Positions 38,262 to 50,166 of a stretch of 64,000 bases of DNA are shown here, one piece after another. Each line of letters starts with the position of its first letter. Position 1 is the first letter of the stretch. This DNA is from Sordaria brevicollis. Its lineage: Eukaryota > Ascomycota > Sordariomycetes > Sordariales > Sordariaceae. The stretch covers positions 1,054,001 through 1,118,000 of the forward strand of contig JAUTDP010000008.1 of assembly GCA_033439795.1 (NCBI GenBank), in the 5' to 3' direction. Position numbers and translations under genes: made by a program. The notes under the pieces are model-generated. The model was not told where the DNA came from and made no database searches. It saw only the letters and a list, made by a program, of their open reading frames with translations.

Positions 38262-40147
38262 GACACCATGACCCCCAGCCCGGTCACCCCCCTGGTCGGT
38301 CACGTCTCCACCCCACATAACATCATGACCAGGAATCAGAAAACATTGTAAACTGGCCACTTTTGCAGCGTTTTTGACCGTTAAAAATGTCATAATATTA
38401 ATCTATATACTCGTAAATAATTTGGAGTATTATTTCGAATGCTCTCGAAACCTCTTATAAAGGGTTAGGGGTCGTTATTATTTCCTCTTTTTTTTTAGCG
38501 GTCTTTTTACATTTAGGACCTTATTTTAAAACCTTACGAGCTTCGATAATTTTATTTATCTGTATAAATTTATTATTACCCTCCTTTTTATTAATTTTAT
38601 ATTTAGTTCTAAGTTTTAACGATTCTAATTATATATGTAATTATTAATTTTTTTATAGTAATAAAGCTATTATAGCGTTTTTAAAATTTAATAATTTAAT
38701 ACCTTTATTATACCGCGTTTTAAAATTATAATCGAGGTTATAGAATTTATAAATGCCTTCGAATATATCCCTAATTTTCTAGGGTATTGTAAAAATACGA
38801 TTTATTTAATTAATAACGTCCCTAAGTAGTATTTTAAGTGGGGATAATTAGGTAAGTAAAGCGGCGTTATTAATAATAGTATTGGGGTTGTTAAAAATTA
38901 TAAATCTATTCGTTAATTATATCCCTATTTTTTTAAACCCTAATTTAAGGTTTCTAATATTTATTCCCCTTCGTAAAACTTTATAATAATACTTTAAAAA
39001 CCGTTATTTATATATTAGTATAAATATTAAGAAATTAGTATAATCTTTAGTTAAATCCTTAAAATATAATTTAACGGCGGTAAATACAAAATAGTCGAAT
39101 AGTTAGGTCTTATAATTAATATAGGGAAGTAAAAAGAAGAATTGAACTTTATAACGGAAAACTTCGATAAAGAAATCGTTTATTATATAATTCGAATATT
39201 CGTCGAGGATTAGAAGGCGCTAAATATCGTTATTTAATTGCGTTTTTAAAATATAAACCTCCTTTAATTATCGTAAGGTAATATTACCGTTATTTTATTT
39301 AATAAAAGTATTATCGTACTTTTAATCTTTTATTTTATTAAGGAATTATTAACCCTAGAGGTTAACGTTAATAAAAATAACGATAAGCGTTAACCTCTTA
39401 CCTTTAATAATCCTGTATTCAATTATAAATACTTAAGTAATCGCATTAGTCGCTATTACGTATACCTTTTTAATTAAGTAAATCCTAAATACCTTACCTT
39501 TATTGGATTTTAACTTTTAAAATTTATATTTATTTATATTAGCGATATTAGCGGGTATAATAGCCTTATTTCGAATAATAATTTTTAAAAGGTCGAAAAA
39601 CTTCGTGAATATTTCTTAGGTAGAATTTTTAACCCTAGTTAATTCGAGCGGGCTCGAAATTTTAATCCTAATAGAAAAATTCTTCTTCAAAAAGCGGTCT
39701 ACCCAACGCGCGTTTAATTTATTATAATCCCCCCCTTATTTTAATATAATTATTACGAAGCTAACGAATTAACGACGGTTGGGAGCCCTTCTAATACCTT
39801 CTTTATTTAATATTTATTTATATAAAAAGTTTTTTTAGTCGGGAGATAGGCATTATCGTAATATTTTCGAATCGCGCGTGGAAAGGACGCTTCGAATACG
39901 GTCGGATATAGTAGATTAGGGAACGCCGTATTTTTTAGCCGCTATACGTTAGGAAAGACTATTACGAACGTTAGCGATGGCTAAATCGAGCGACGACGAA
40001 CTTATTGTAATAGAAATAATTAAAAACGATGGTATTTTAATAAAATTATAGTTATTAAAAGAAAGAGGGTAATTATTTACATAGGGGGAATATGGATGCG
40101 GGGACGTAACCGTGTATGGGGTCGACCGTGCATGGGGTCAGTGCTTC
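38262..40147 (-). mobile_element. Fot1/pogo-like DNA transposon, RIP-mutated (Punt-like)
   Basis: The ends are imperfect inverted repeats of about 45 bp (TGACCCC from 38,269 inward; its complement GGGGTCA up to 40,140), sharing GGTC and CACG words, and TA lies at both outer boundaries (38,260-38,261 and 40,148-40,149). The resulting 1,886 bp is the usual size for Fot1-type elements, including the RIP relic Punt known from Neurospora. On the minus strand the transposase is still legible: an HTH stretch AAKKYGVP near 39,925 and RWVDRFLKKNFSIR near 39,680, the DNA-binding signature of pogo-family transposases. The interior is heavily RIP-mutated, but the GC-rich termini are spared. Confidence 0.78.
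38600..40020 (-). pseudogene. Pogo-type transposase relic
   Basis: Minus-strand frame with stops where RIP would convert Gln or Arg codons. The visible order is HTH (about 39,990-39,800), the W-V-x-R-F-L block (about 39,690), then a stretch ending EIFTKFFDLL; the catalytic DDE region would lie toward 38,700 but is too damaged to place residues. Confidence 0.7.
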
Positions 40148-40733
40148 TAAGGTATGGCAAATAAAGAACGACAACCAACACCATCTTCGAGAATTGTCTT
40201 GGCCAGCGACGGCCGACGCCACCTTTCCGGATTCCAAATTGTTCCCAAATGCCTTCCAGAACATAGCACCGCGTCTAAACGAGCCCAGATAGCGCCACAA
40301 CAGGCGAGCAGGAAGTTGGTCACACAACCCCATCACAGCAAACTCGAACCAAATTCCTGGAACCCTTATTGTTGCGCTCACCGGCTCGGTCACCGAAAAT
40401 GGACGCAAGGGATATAAATAACGAGAATGATTGGGTACGATCGAGACACCTTCCCCGCGTCAAGCTATCAACCGTTCGGACCTGCGTCTTCGGTTTTCGC
40501 GGTTGCCTCAAAGAAGTGTTGTGCGCAAGAGGCCGTGTAAATAGGCGCGGAAGAAGCAAAGTGATCCGCGCCAAATTAAAAGGTAAATTAGTTTCCCAGC
40601 GGCTATTGGTCAAGTGATAAGGTATTTGCTCCTGCTCCTGATCTTGTCTTTCCCTCCCATGATGATTAGGTATATACCTGTCTGGACATGATTGCCAGGA
40701 CATGATCAAGGACATCCACCCCCCGGATCCGAC
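40148..40733. other. Intergenic, 3' flank of paralogue 2
   Basis: About 590 bp of normal composition between the transposon and the stop codon of paralogue 2. Small overlapping frames (40,320-40,715 on the minus strand, 40,369-40,617 on the plus) show no motif. Confidence 0.5.
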
Positions 40734-41974
40734 TTAACGTTGGAAGTAATTGGGAGTCCGTTTGCCCGATTCAATCTCACGAACTGAGACATCATTGGCA
40801 TTATCTTGCTTTCTGGTGTGGGAGTTCTGGCGACTGGCCGACATGGGACTCGCGACACCGCCCTGTCCGGACTGGTAAGACTGGTAACTATCATCCTTGC
40901 CAGTCATCCTGCGGATCAGAGGACGGAAAAAGGGGATGGAGGCGGCGATGATGGTACAGCTAACTTCTACAGAAGCCAAAGCAGATGTCACACCGCCCAT
41001 GGCAGGATCCCGTGGCGTGTCCCCGTACAGAGTCCTATAATTATAGTAGATCTTGAGTATGGATACCACGGCGGCCCTAGAAACCAAACAGATCGTTAGC
41101 TCAGACATATCGCTGGATACCAACCAATCTTCAAGGAGGTTGACCTGGTTTGACATACAGAAGACCAGTGCTCATAGCACAGATGATTGCCGCCCGTTCC
41201 AGTGGCCTCATTGAAACTTTCCAGATGACCATGGTTGGTACGAGAGATAGGAGCACATCCTGTCGGCGACGTTAGCAAACATGACACAAAAACAGTTAGA
41301 CTCCAGAGAAGGGTTACGTACCACCAATGTGCTGTATACGCCCCCGAAGATATTGAAGGAGTTGATGGGCCCCTCTGCGAGACATGGGTTTCTCTCTGGC
41401 CTAGCAATATCGCACTGGTAGAACGACTGCATTATGGAGAGAAGAAAGAGCGAAAGCACACATGTGGTCATGAAGAACCAAAGAGGGACCTTCTTCTGCC
41501 ACCCGGATACCAGCCGAAGAAGGGTGATAAAGAACGACAGCTTCGAGACCCAAACGGCGGTGATGCTCATGAAGGTATTGGCCGGTGCGTAATGTTTCAG
41601 GTCAAGAACTGTCTCCTTTGAGAGATGTACAGACGGATGACCGAGCCCATATCGCGTCATCCACAAGGAGATGCCGATGTAGATGGTTCCTACCACCTGC
41701 AGGTACAAAGGGTCAGTCACAAACCGGCGCTCCAACTAACAATCGGGCATACGGAAAGCCAAGGCGTGTGGGTCAAATAAGAGCGACTTACCCAAGAAAC
41801 AAACAGGACATAGTCATCCGGAAACCATTTGGCCTTTGAGATCCGCTTCGAGTAGAAACGGAGGCACATGCAAGCCATCGCAATAACGTCGAAGGTGAGC
41901 ATGGTGGCGTACATCATCGAGACGTGAGAGGGTCCCATTTTCGTATCGTGTAAGTGCTCCGGCGGGTGGGACAT
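40734..41974 (-). CDS. Rhodopsin-domain (PTH11-like) membrane protein, paralogue 2
   Basis: Exons 41792-41974, 41322-41696, 41159-41259 and 40734-41076 give 333 residues; introns are 95, 62 and 82 bp. The start is the ATG in ACCAAGATG, with a purine at -3. The first cytoplasmic block reads LRFYSKRISKAKWFPDDY, the core VWVSKLSFFITLLRLV, and the last helix VSCTIIAASIPFFRPLI. The loop cysteines are YQC and PC. The Ser-rich tail (MSASRQNSHTRKQDN) ends VSVREIESGKRTPNYFQR. The CAMSTG before exon 4 and VEVSCT in the last helix group it with paralogues 5 and 6 rather than with its neighbours 1 and 3. Confidence 0.87.
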
Positions 41975-44000
41975 CTTGGTGGCGGACAAACTGATACCTC
42001 TAGTACAACGACAAGGCAACAAAAGAACGAAACGGTCTTGATAGTGACCTGATCCAATTCAGAATTTGCGCAGAACAGAAATGTGTGAGTGGCTTGACTT
42101 CCTCCAAAACCATACCGCAACAGGAGAGGATGGCTTTGCTTTTATCGTCCATCTCACAACCTCGATATACTCGAAAATCTTCGGCAAAGCGCATATTTTC
42201 AACAGATTCTTGCGTACTTCATGGGCCCTTACGCTGAATTCCTTGACGATTCCTCGGTATTCGCGTTCAACTGCTATGCTGTAGCTCGCAAACTGCTTAC
42301 TTACCTACCCCTAGGCTGGCAAGTTCCAACTGTTCGAACATCTTGCACGACAATGCGGGAAGTAGCGAAAGGTTCCTGACCTTTTTCCTAAGCTCCTATA
42401 TTTGCTTCTATGGTCCATGCAAACTTTCCAGGCTCCTCGAGGCCCACCCGGGGCCGTTGTAAGACAGAGCTGCGCGGAAAAGGGAAATCCATGTCAGAGT
42501 CAACGCTGCGCATATTGATCGAAACTCATGTCAATGCGCGGGTTGTAATGAAAGGGTGCACAATGCCAGTCACTGGGTACTGCACTCAATATGAGGTTCA
42601 CCGCATTCCTTCCACCCATCCGAAGTCCAAACCGCTTATCCCATGGTCGGTCAACATGGCTGCTGATGTTTGCTTCCTACCCAGGATCGCACAGGCCGCG
42701 CTTATTTACCGCCCCGGCCATTGCCAATTGAGTTCCTTTCGGCGTCCGTACCCCGGTAGGTCTACCCTACGGGCCCCTATCCAACTTTTTCCTTTCTTTT
42801 CGAACCAGAAAACAAGCATTTCCGAAGGAAACATTCACATGGGATTATGGGGGTAGTTAGCAGAAAGTTGCACAAAAAAGACGGATGCGCCGTTTCGTGC
42901 AACACTTCCTTCCTTTTTGACACTTCCGTCGTACAAACACTGGAGGTGCCGTGTCGTGCAAGATCTCAAATAAAGTGCGGCCTAACCGCATCGTCAGGAA
43001 CTTTTTTGCAAACATGCATGGTGGGTGTGGTTGTGCAACGGTAGTACAAGAGACGTTGGGGCGGCAAGATCCGGTGGGTGGGATGGCAGGTCCGCTCGAG
43101 GCAGGTAAGCTGCAGTGGAGGCACGCTCGAGGCGTGGCAGGTACGAGTGATGAAGCTTGATTACTACACATCGCGTTTTGGCGGCTGTTTCCGTTTGGAT
43201 GGTGAGAAAAGAAGGTGCGACGGGAATGCTTCGAAGAAAAGGGGCAGGAGCTTCTCTCGCAGCTTCTCCGGCAGCTTCCACTTCTTCCGGAGGTTTCTAT
43301 ACACTATGGATCTTCCTTTGAGACTTCTTTCGAGCAGCTTCGAATTTTGCCCCTTTCGCCCCCCTCACGGATTCTTTGTTCAGCACTTGGCCGAGCTTGT
43401 GTCTGGTCCTTTTCGGGAAACGAGACGTAAAAGACGATTGTACCCTACTGGTCACACGTCGCACTCGAGCTCGTGCCAAAGTTCGTGCGGATGAGTCGCG
43501 CTACTACATCCTCTCGCATCTTCGCTCAATCGCTTACGGAGGTAATATTCGGTCGGCCTAAGCGAGGAATTTCGGTTGTTCCGAATTCATGTACTCTACC
43601 CGGTCCGGTCCGGCTACCGATGTGGGGTTTCCCGGACCGGACCGACCGGGATGCCGAACAAAGAGCCCCGGTTCATCAAATGTCGCCGAACTTGCCACAA
43701 GCACCCGAATTTTCCAACAAAGAAGATGCATTCCATTCCTCAAACCCCTCTTTAATAAGTGCCATTACCGTGTCTCAAGGTAACCCGCCAGATAGCAATG
43801 AGCAGCATGCACCGCAACAGCCCCTTGGTTCTTATCGCCTCCCCCATTCCCATCTAAACCAGCAACCCCATCATCACCCGATCCTCCCACCTCAACATCA
43901 GCACTACCAGTACTCTTAAGCAAAGACTCTCCAGGCAACATACCACCCCTTCTTCCCTTCCTATTCCCCCCTCCACTTCCTCCAATCGTCCCCCTCTCTC
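41975..44000. other. Intergenic between paralogues 2 and 3
   Basis: A 2-kb gap. Frames at 42,410-42,856 (148 codons), 43,078-43,494 (138) and 43,473-43,919 (148, Pro/His/Gln-rich C-terminus) start with ATG but overlap each other and have no domain. A short inverted cluster of GGTCCGG/CCGGACC words lies at 43,600-43,650. No gene is called. Confidence 0.45.
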
Positions 44001-45178
44001 CTAGCTCTGGGCTCTTCCTCCCGACTCCTCATCCGAATTCTCCTTCGAGGAGAACTTCCGCACAAGTGGTCGACAAAAGGGCACGCAAGCGGCAATGATT
44101 GCCGCGCTGACTTCGGCCTGGGAAAGGACGAGAACGACGCCGATGCCGTAGGTGTCACCGTTTTCTTGGACTTTGGCGTTGACGACTGTCTTGGCTATGC
44201 CGATTGCTCCGGCACTAGACGAGACAAAAGGATGTGTTAGCGGCTGGACAGAATAGTTAGGTACAGGGAAGGGCGGGAGCGGGGACTTACATGAATCCAA
44301 GACTCATAGCAGAAATAATGATAGACTTCTGTCGTGTATTCCCGATATTCGTTTTCCAAATGACTATCGTCGGTGCTGCAGCTAGAGCGAAATCCTGTCG
44401 CAAATCAAGACTGCATTAGCATTTCCATCCCATATTTCTTTCCCGAGCCACCCTGGGATGAAAGAACCTTACCACACAAGCCTGATAAACACACTGAAAA
44501 GTCGTGTAATGATACACCACCTTCGCACCAACACAGACACTCTGGCTGACAATCGGGCTCGGAAACCCGCTAAAGTGGCACTGAAAGAACATGATGACGC
44601 TCATGACGATGGTAACGCCCGTTATGGAGACCAACAAGAACCAGAGCGCCACGGTCTGCCATCTTGTGACGTTCTTTACTAGCCGAAGGAGGGTCAAACA
44701 GAAGGAAATCTTGGAGAGAGCGGTTCCCCAGGTGCCAAACAGTAGGACGGGCGGCGACCAACGTAGGAGGGTGGGTAGTTTGCTGCTTAAGAAGTTCGGG
44801 TCTTTGGCGAATATGTCCATGAGGGGAACGGCGTAGCCGTAGTTGGTGAGCCAGAGGGCTAGGGAGATGTAGACTAGTTCGAAGACCTGGTTGTTGTTTT
44901 CTGTTAGTCCATGTCCTTACAGGTCTGCTAGGAGTGAGTCTCTTGGGAGGGCAAGGTCCGTGGATGGCATGTAGTAGAGGAAGAAGCGAGCTTACCCAAG
45001 CAGCCACCAGCGCAAAGTCCTCCGCAAAGAACCATTTCGCTCTCACCATACGCTTGCAGTAGAACCTCAGACATATGAAGACCAGAGCAAGCAACTGATA
45101 GGTGATGAAGCTGCCGTACATCAATGGTACAGCACTTTTACCCTGCGGAGGCGGCTTGCTCGTCGACTGAGGATCCAT
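44001..45178 (-). CDS. Rhodopsin-domain (PTH11-like) membrane protein, paralogue 3
   Basis: Exons 44996-45178, 44473-44886, 44291-44394 and 44001-44214 give 304 residues, the shortest copy; introns are 109, 78 and 76 bp. Exon 3 is 104 nt here against 101 nt in the other five, an added codon. Family blocks are LRFYCKRMVRAKWFFAEDF, ALSKISFCLTLLRLV, SAMSLGFIAGAIGIAKTVVN and IIAACVPFCRPLVRKF. The loop cysteines are FQC and VC. The C-tail is short and acidic and lacks the hydrophobic end motif of paralogues 1, 4, 5 and 6. Its closest relative in the array is paralogue 4 on the opposite strand (AKTVVN against AKTVMN, same FIAG junction). Confidence 0.88.
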
Positions 45179-47916
45179 CTTTGCTGGCTGGCGTAAACTT
45201 GATGACGAGGATAGACACCGACAACCAGAGCAACGCGATAAACAACACACTTGGAAATGGAGGAACAGGCCATTATACTTGAACTGGCCTACCTATCTGA
45301 CGATGCGTAGTTCGCCTCCGATTCAGCCTCATCTTCCGATTTTTTGCGCATCTTGTAGCCTCCTACGTGTGCGATTTGTGCAAGTGACCGACGGGATATG
45401 CTCGGTTCCAATAGCATTATGTGCATGTTAAGTTTGCCAAAAGCTCTAGGCTTGGCGGCTTGCATACTCATTCACTCCTTTGCGGGCAAACTGCCTAAAG
45501 AATCATGAAGAACATCGCCACTTGGCTGGGGTTGGGGGCCAGAGCATATCAAAGCATCGCTGGGAGAACTGTGATGGTTGAATCATGAGCAAAAGGAGTA
45601 AAAAAAATGACTTGAAGGTGAAAGCCAGACAGCAGATTGTGGACAACCACTCGCAAAAAGCATCCGGTGCCACTGGGCTCCTGTTTTCTTGCCTGAAGAG
45701 CAGAATCGTTCGGCGTCTTCACCGAACATGCGCTTCTGGCGCTTGTTTGCCCATGCATGCAGTTCAAAATAGTAGGTCCTAACCATTTGGGGGCAAGGCG
45801 GGAGAATTCTCGTGAAGGCGGCGCCCGGATGCCCATTCCCGGTGTCTGCGCACCGGCACTTCTACGTTGAAGCCGTTGCGGCTTTTCGGTAGCTTCGATT
45901 TAGCCGCCGCGTAGATGTATCAACGGTGTGCTTTTGGATGTCGCTTCAAGAACCCTCAAACCGTATCGGAATGACGCTTGTGTTAACAGACGTTGCCTTT
46001 GGCTGGAATCGAAGGGAGTGCACATATTCCTTGTGGAGAAACAGCTGCATACCCTTCAAGAACCTTGAACCAAAAATATAAGGCGAGCATCAATTCTTGC
46101 CAGACGACTAGTTGAGCGTAAGCGGTGAGCTTTTCTGGTAAGCTGGCGTTGTCGATGGCTCAAGGTCCAGAGCTTCATGAATCATTGAGATTTCCGCTGG
46201 GGTCGGGCAGCAGTTTCCCTACCCATGGACACTCACAAGGAATCGAAGAACAGCTTAACGAGATTGATTGGCTCCCGGACTCGAGATTTAATGCCAAAGA
46301 TGGAACAGGGCTGCTTCTTCATACACGCGAAAAGCAAACATGTGTTAACTCGCGTAGTGGCTGACTTCTCGCCTGCTACCTATTGGTTGGAATTAGCAAA
46401 CAACGCGACCAGACGAGTAGTCCACCTCAGGCGCATCTCTCCAAAGGATATCAATGGCGCAGGAAACACTGTTTCAATCCAGGCATGGCTCAACCTGACT
46501 GCCATGAAGATGCCATTGTTAGCTGGCCGCACAAGGCCAGGGCACGATTCGATCAGTCTGGGGGAAGATATCTCGGAGTTGAGGGCCGGCTCCGCAGTCC
46601 CCTTTCTCTGTCATTCTGCCACTGGCAGTCTCGTGTATTTCGCAAGGGGAGCGACCGGTGTATCCAGGCAAGAGAGCAGTCGAATAGCGTCATTACGGCA
46701 AAGCAGCTCAACACAAGCAGTGCGCAGGGGCACCCATCTCTGCAGAATTGACCGCGTGGTGATTGACGATATCCCAGCTGCTCGACGTAAGTGGAAAGGA
46801 GTCAGAGAAGAGAGCCGTGAAGATGTTAGAGAATCTATTTTCGAAAAAGGAATAGGATCTTTTGAGAAATTCGGTTGATGCCGTCGAGGAGAAGTTAAAA
46901 TATGCTAGATTAACAAAGGCAGCGGACACCGGGTGTCCTGTAACCGGGCTGTTAGCGACATGCCCCCTGAAGAAGCTGTTGGTTCGCTGAAGAAGAGTCC
47001 AATCAACTCATCTTGTTTGCATCCGTCTTACAACCGCAGAGCGTTGGAGAAGATGTCAAATAACCGTCCGGTGTTGTAGCTTTATGGTAAAAAGACCGAA
47101 GGAAAAAATGCAAGAAATGATTCCACACGAATGATATGCTGGAATTGCTGAGTGTCTTTCGTTATCTTCTCGTGATATTTCCACTTTGTTGACGGAAAGT
47201 CGGGTGCAAGCGAAAAGTGGACGCGTTGGGAGGAGGCAGCTGCTGCTGTCAGGGTTGCACTAACAGAAGCCGCTGGAAGGGCCAAATCCAGCGCACGTAA
47301 TAACCTGGACAGGGAATGTTAGCGCGGTTGTAGGACAGTCGTAGGCCGCTTCAGGGACCCACTAACAGTTTTGGAACAATTGGTACCAGACTCTCCTGAC
47401 TCTATCGAACTCGACCGACAAGAGCAACTGCCCTGCAGGTTTGTATATGGTCAATTGGGAAAAGTAGTAATCCAATGATGCTGTGAGTAGCCAATGCGAG
47501 AGACGACAACTTTCGTCAAGAAAACGAGAATGATCAGCGAAGATTGAACAGCCCGGAGCTTGCCCGGTGAACGGATCAGTAGCTCCACTTTTCCGGAAGG
47601 GAATGGGGCTCGGAAGCGGGAAAGAGCTGACGGGAAACCGGCCCCACACTTCCGCGCTCCCATCGGAACTCGGAAGCCGCGCCAGATCAGCTCCGGAAGA
47701 ATTTAACTGCACGCATCACCTCTTTGGCTGCAGGATTCAGGCCATGTGTCCTGACCACACCTCATACCTACCTCTGGAGGTATCTTCTCCGCTCCTTCCT
47801 TCCGTCACCCAACTTCATCCCTTTTACAACAACCTTCTTGACCACCAAAGTTAGACACCCCATTCATCATTGTCCCTGATTTATCTTGAAGGATCTCCAT
47901 CAGCTCAGCTTTTCCA
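45179..47916. other. Centre of the receptor array, no convincing gene
   Basis: This 2.7 kb lies between the divergent halves of the array and includes upstream DNA of paralogue 3. The longest frame, 46,225-46,878 (+, 217 codons, basic, no domain, no hydrophobic segment), overlaps a frame of 122 codons in another phase. It might be an exon of an unrecognised gene, but its composition does not stand out. Nothing else is recognisable. Confidence 0.4.
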
Positions 47917-49092
47917 ATGGACCGAACAATCGCCGACGAGCTCGTCCGCTACATCCAGCGCAACCCGGCCCTCTTTTTGGCCATGTGCGACCAGATCCGC
48001 CTTCCCGATAGATTCGACAAAGAGTCTGCCCAAGACAGTACCCGAGACGACCTTCCAGAACAAGCGGAAATTGATTGTTTGGTGCTAACAAATAACTACA
48101 TTCACCAACTATTACGTCGCCTGAACAGGAAGTTGAAAAAACCAAAGTCGGTTCGAGCTGCTCGCAGCCATAAGCAAGTTCCTCTCTTTTCCACTTCGCT
48201 GGGATTTTGTCAAGGCCATCATTTGAACATGGTGGTCCGAGGAACAGGTAGGTTTCCTATGGGAAACTCCAGTGTTAACAAGTACGAGGGAGCGATGTCG
48301 AACAATCAAGAGCTTATTCTAAGCCATCAACAAGTCGCTCCTTCCGCCACTTCGCCGGTATTTCACCACGGCCATAACTTGAGCTCGAGTGTAGGTGGAC
48401 GAGGGGCAGATGGGTTCCCCTTGGGATATCCGAGTTTCCAGTCCGAGGGGTCGATGTCGAACGCTCGAGGGGTTCCGTCGTTTACCGAGACGGGCACGAA
48501 ACCATCTTTTGCTGTGGATAAATGCAAGGAGTATGCGAGCACCGATGCCACCCATTTCAAGTCAAACCAGCAACCACCAGAAGACCTATCCCAAAACCCA
48601 TCTAGCTCGCCATCGAAGCCGCTCAGATACATCAACACCCAACACAGTTGGGAGGATCTGCGAGATCGGATGGCAAACCGAAATATTCCAAAGGACGGCG
48701 AGGACGACGACGACGGCTTTGGAAACCCTCGAACTGGCCAAGAGGTACGCAACTGGATGAAAAACCAACAACTGTCCATTGTTACTGAGTGAGATTCTGG
48801 GTTTAGACAGACTTTTACCGAAATCTCGCAACAAATGGATGACAAGGACGCCATAATTGCGGATTTAAAGCGCCAAATCGCGTTGCATGAGCCTGAAAAA
48901 TCTCGCTCTCAAACCAAGAGGGAAGAAAGTTTAGAAGTCGCGATGTATTGTCGGTCCAAAAGGATGGTGGAGGAGATAGTCGGTCATTCCTTGGACCCCG
49001 ATGCTCTCCTCCAGGAAGAGGATTTCTGGATTGGCAATGTTCCAGGCGATGACTCGTCGGTCCACGAACGGTGCAGAGGCGGCGATGCCTAG
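47917..49092 (+). CDS. Hypothetical protein, low-complexity with possible coiled-coil C-terminus
   Basis: The ATG at 47,917 opens a 291-codon frame ending at 48,792. The same frame is open again from 48,793 to 49,092. Removing a 66-bp GT-AG stretch (48,745-48,810, donor GTACGC, acceptor AGACAG) joins both parts in frame as 369 residues; I favour this spliced model. The N-terminus (MDRTIADELVRYIQRNPALF) looks helical. The middle is Ser/Gly/Asn-rich with two related GRFPMG / GFPLGY repeats, followed by an acidic GEDDDDGFG stretch. The second exon begins ISQQMDDKDAIIADLKRQIA, a likely coiled coil. I recognise no family and assign no function. It sits between the two halves of the membrane-protein array. 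Confidence 0.5.
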
Positions 49093-50166
49093 ACCGTTCG
49101 ACAGCAAAGTTGGATATGATAGTCAAAAACTTGGAAAATTGCAGATGATCTTTGGTGCTTTTGTGCTCTCTATCCATTTTTGTCGGCGCGGGGACCGATG
49201 GTCGTCGAACCCATGTGATGCATCGAAGTTAGAAGAGACTTTCCCAGAAACTTCTTTGGAAAAGAATTGGAATCCCCGTCCCCATTTTCGAATCCGTATG
49301 GTTGGAAGCTGTCCCAAAAGACCCGGGGTTGCTGCGTGCAACGGCATAATCGGCATGGCCCGAAAACCTGGAGAAGCCGGCGGAAAGCTGGATGCCGGAT
49401 GTAGGTTTGTTGTTTCCCCCCACAAAAGTTTGGCCAAGAACGGGTTAAAATAGCATTCTTTATATGTGGGCGTCCATGGCGCATCTTCGATTGGTGCTGT
49501 TCAAGACAGGGTAACGTGTGGTCCATGTTTGTCAGGCCAAATTAGGCCGGTTTCGTGGTTGATCTGAATCGGCGAGAATTGATCGGGTTCGAGGGAATCA
49601 GCAAGTTATATTCTCTTTGACAGGGCAATAATAGCTAGCCCGTCACAGGAGTCCGTCGAGCTTCCTCGAAGCTCAAAATCCGGGTTGAGAGCACCTGACA
49701 TTACGGCCGTAAGGCAATGATAGGGGTCAAAGGCTTAAGCAAACACAGTCAGTATCCCTGCAGGGGAGTGCGGGTTAGACAGTGATAACTTCACAAGAAT
49801 GTAAGTTTCACTTACGGATTTCTGAATTCGGCACCTCTTCTTTCAGTCTTTGATCATTACTCGTAATTGTACGAGCAAACGCGGAATTGGGAGATGGCCC
49901 ACGAAGGTCGGGGAGTGTCAAAGAGGGAGGCTTTCGTTAGCTGCTTTGTGATTGAAATTGAGAGCCCGACTATTATATAGTCAGCACGAACCTACCAGCT
50001 CGTCAATCCGAGAAGAGTTAAGATAGCCGAGACATTCGTTAACTTCGTGTTTCGACATCCTTTCGTTCGCGCCATCTGGGCTCATTGCAGGCTCCGGTGA
50101 TTCTCTCTCGGCTCGGTTGTATATCACTCGTTTTGTACAACACCGCGCCAGAGACACGCAGTCAAG
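49093..50166. other. Upstream region of paralogue 4
   Basis: 1.07 kb without a supported gene. Overlapping frames near 49,120-49,520 have no motif. A TATA-like box lies at 49,974-49,980. Confidence 0.5.
49974..49980 (+). promoter_or_regulatory. Candidate TATA box of paralogue 4
   Basis: TATATAG, 187 bp upstream of the ATG at 50,167. Position is plausible for a gene with a leader of about 150 nt; unverified. Confidence 0.3.

Noticed and set aside
43600..43650. Cluster of CCGGACC/GGTCCGG words, considered as an operator or hairpin
   Set aside because: The arms are short and irregular, and no gene start lies nearby.
46225..46878. 217-codon plus-strand frame
   Set aside because: No domain, basic composition, overlaps a second long frame; by-chance openness in GC-richer DNA is as likely.
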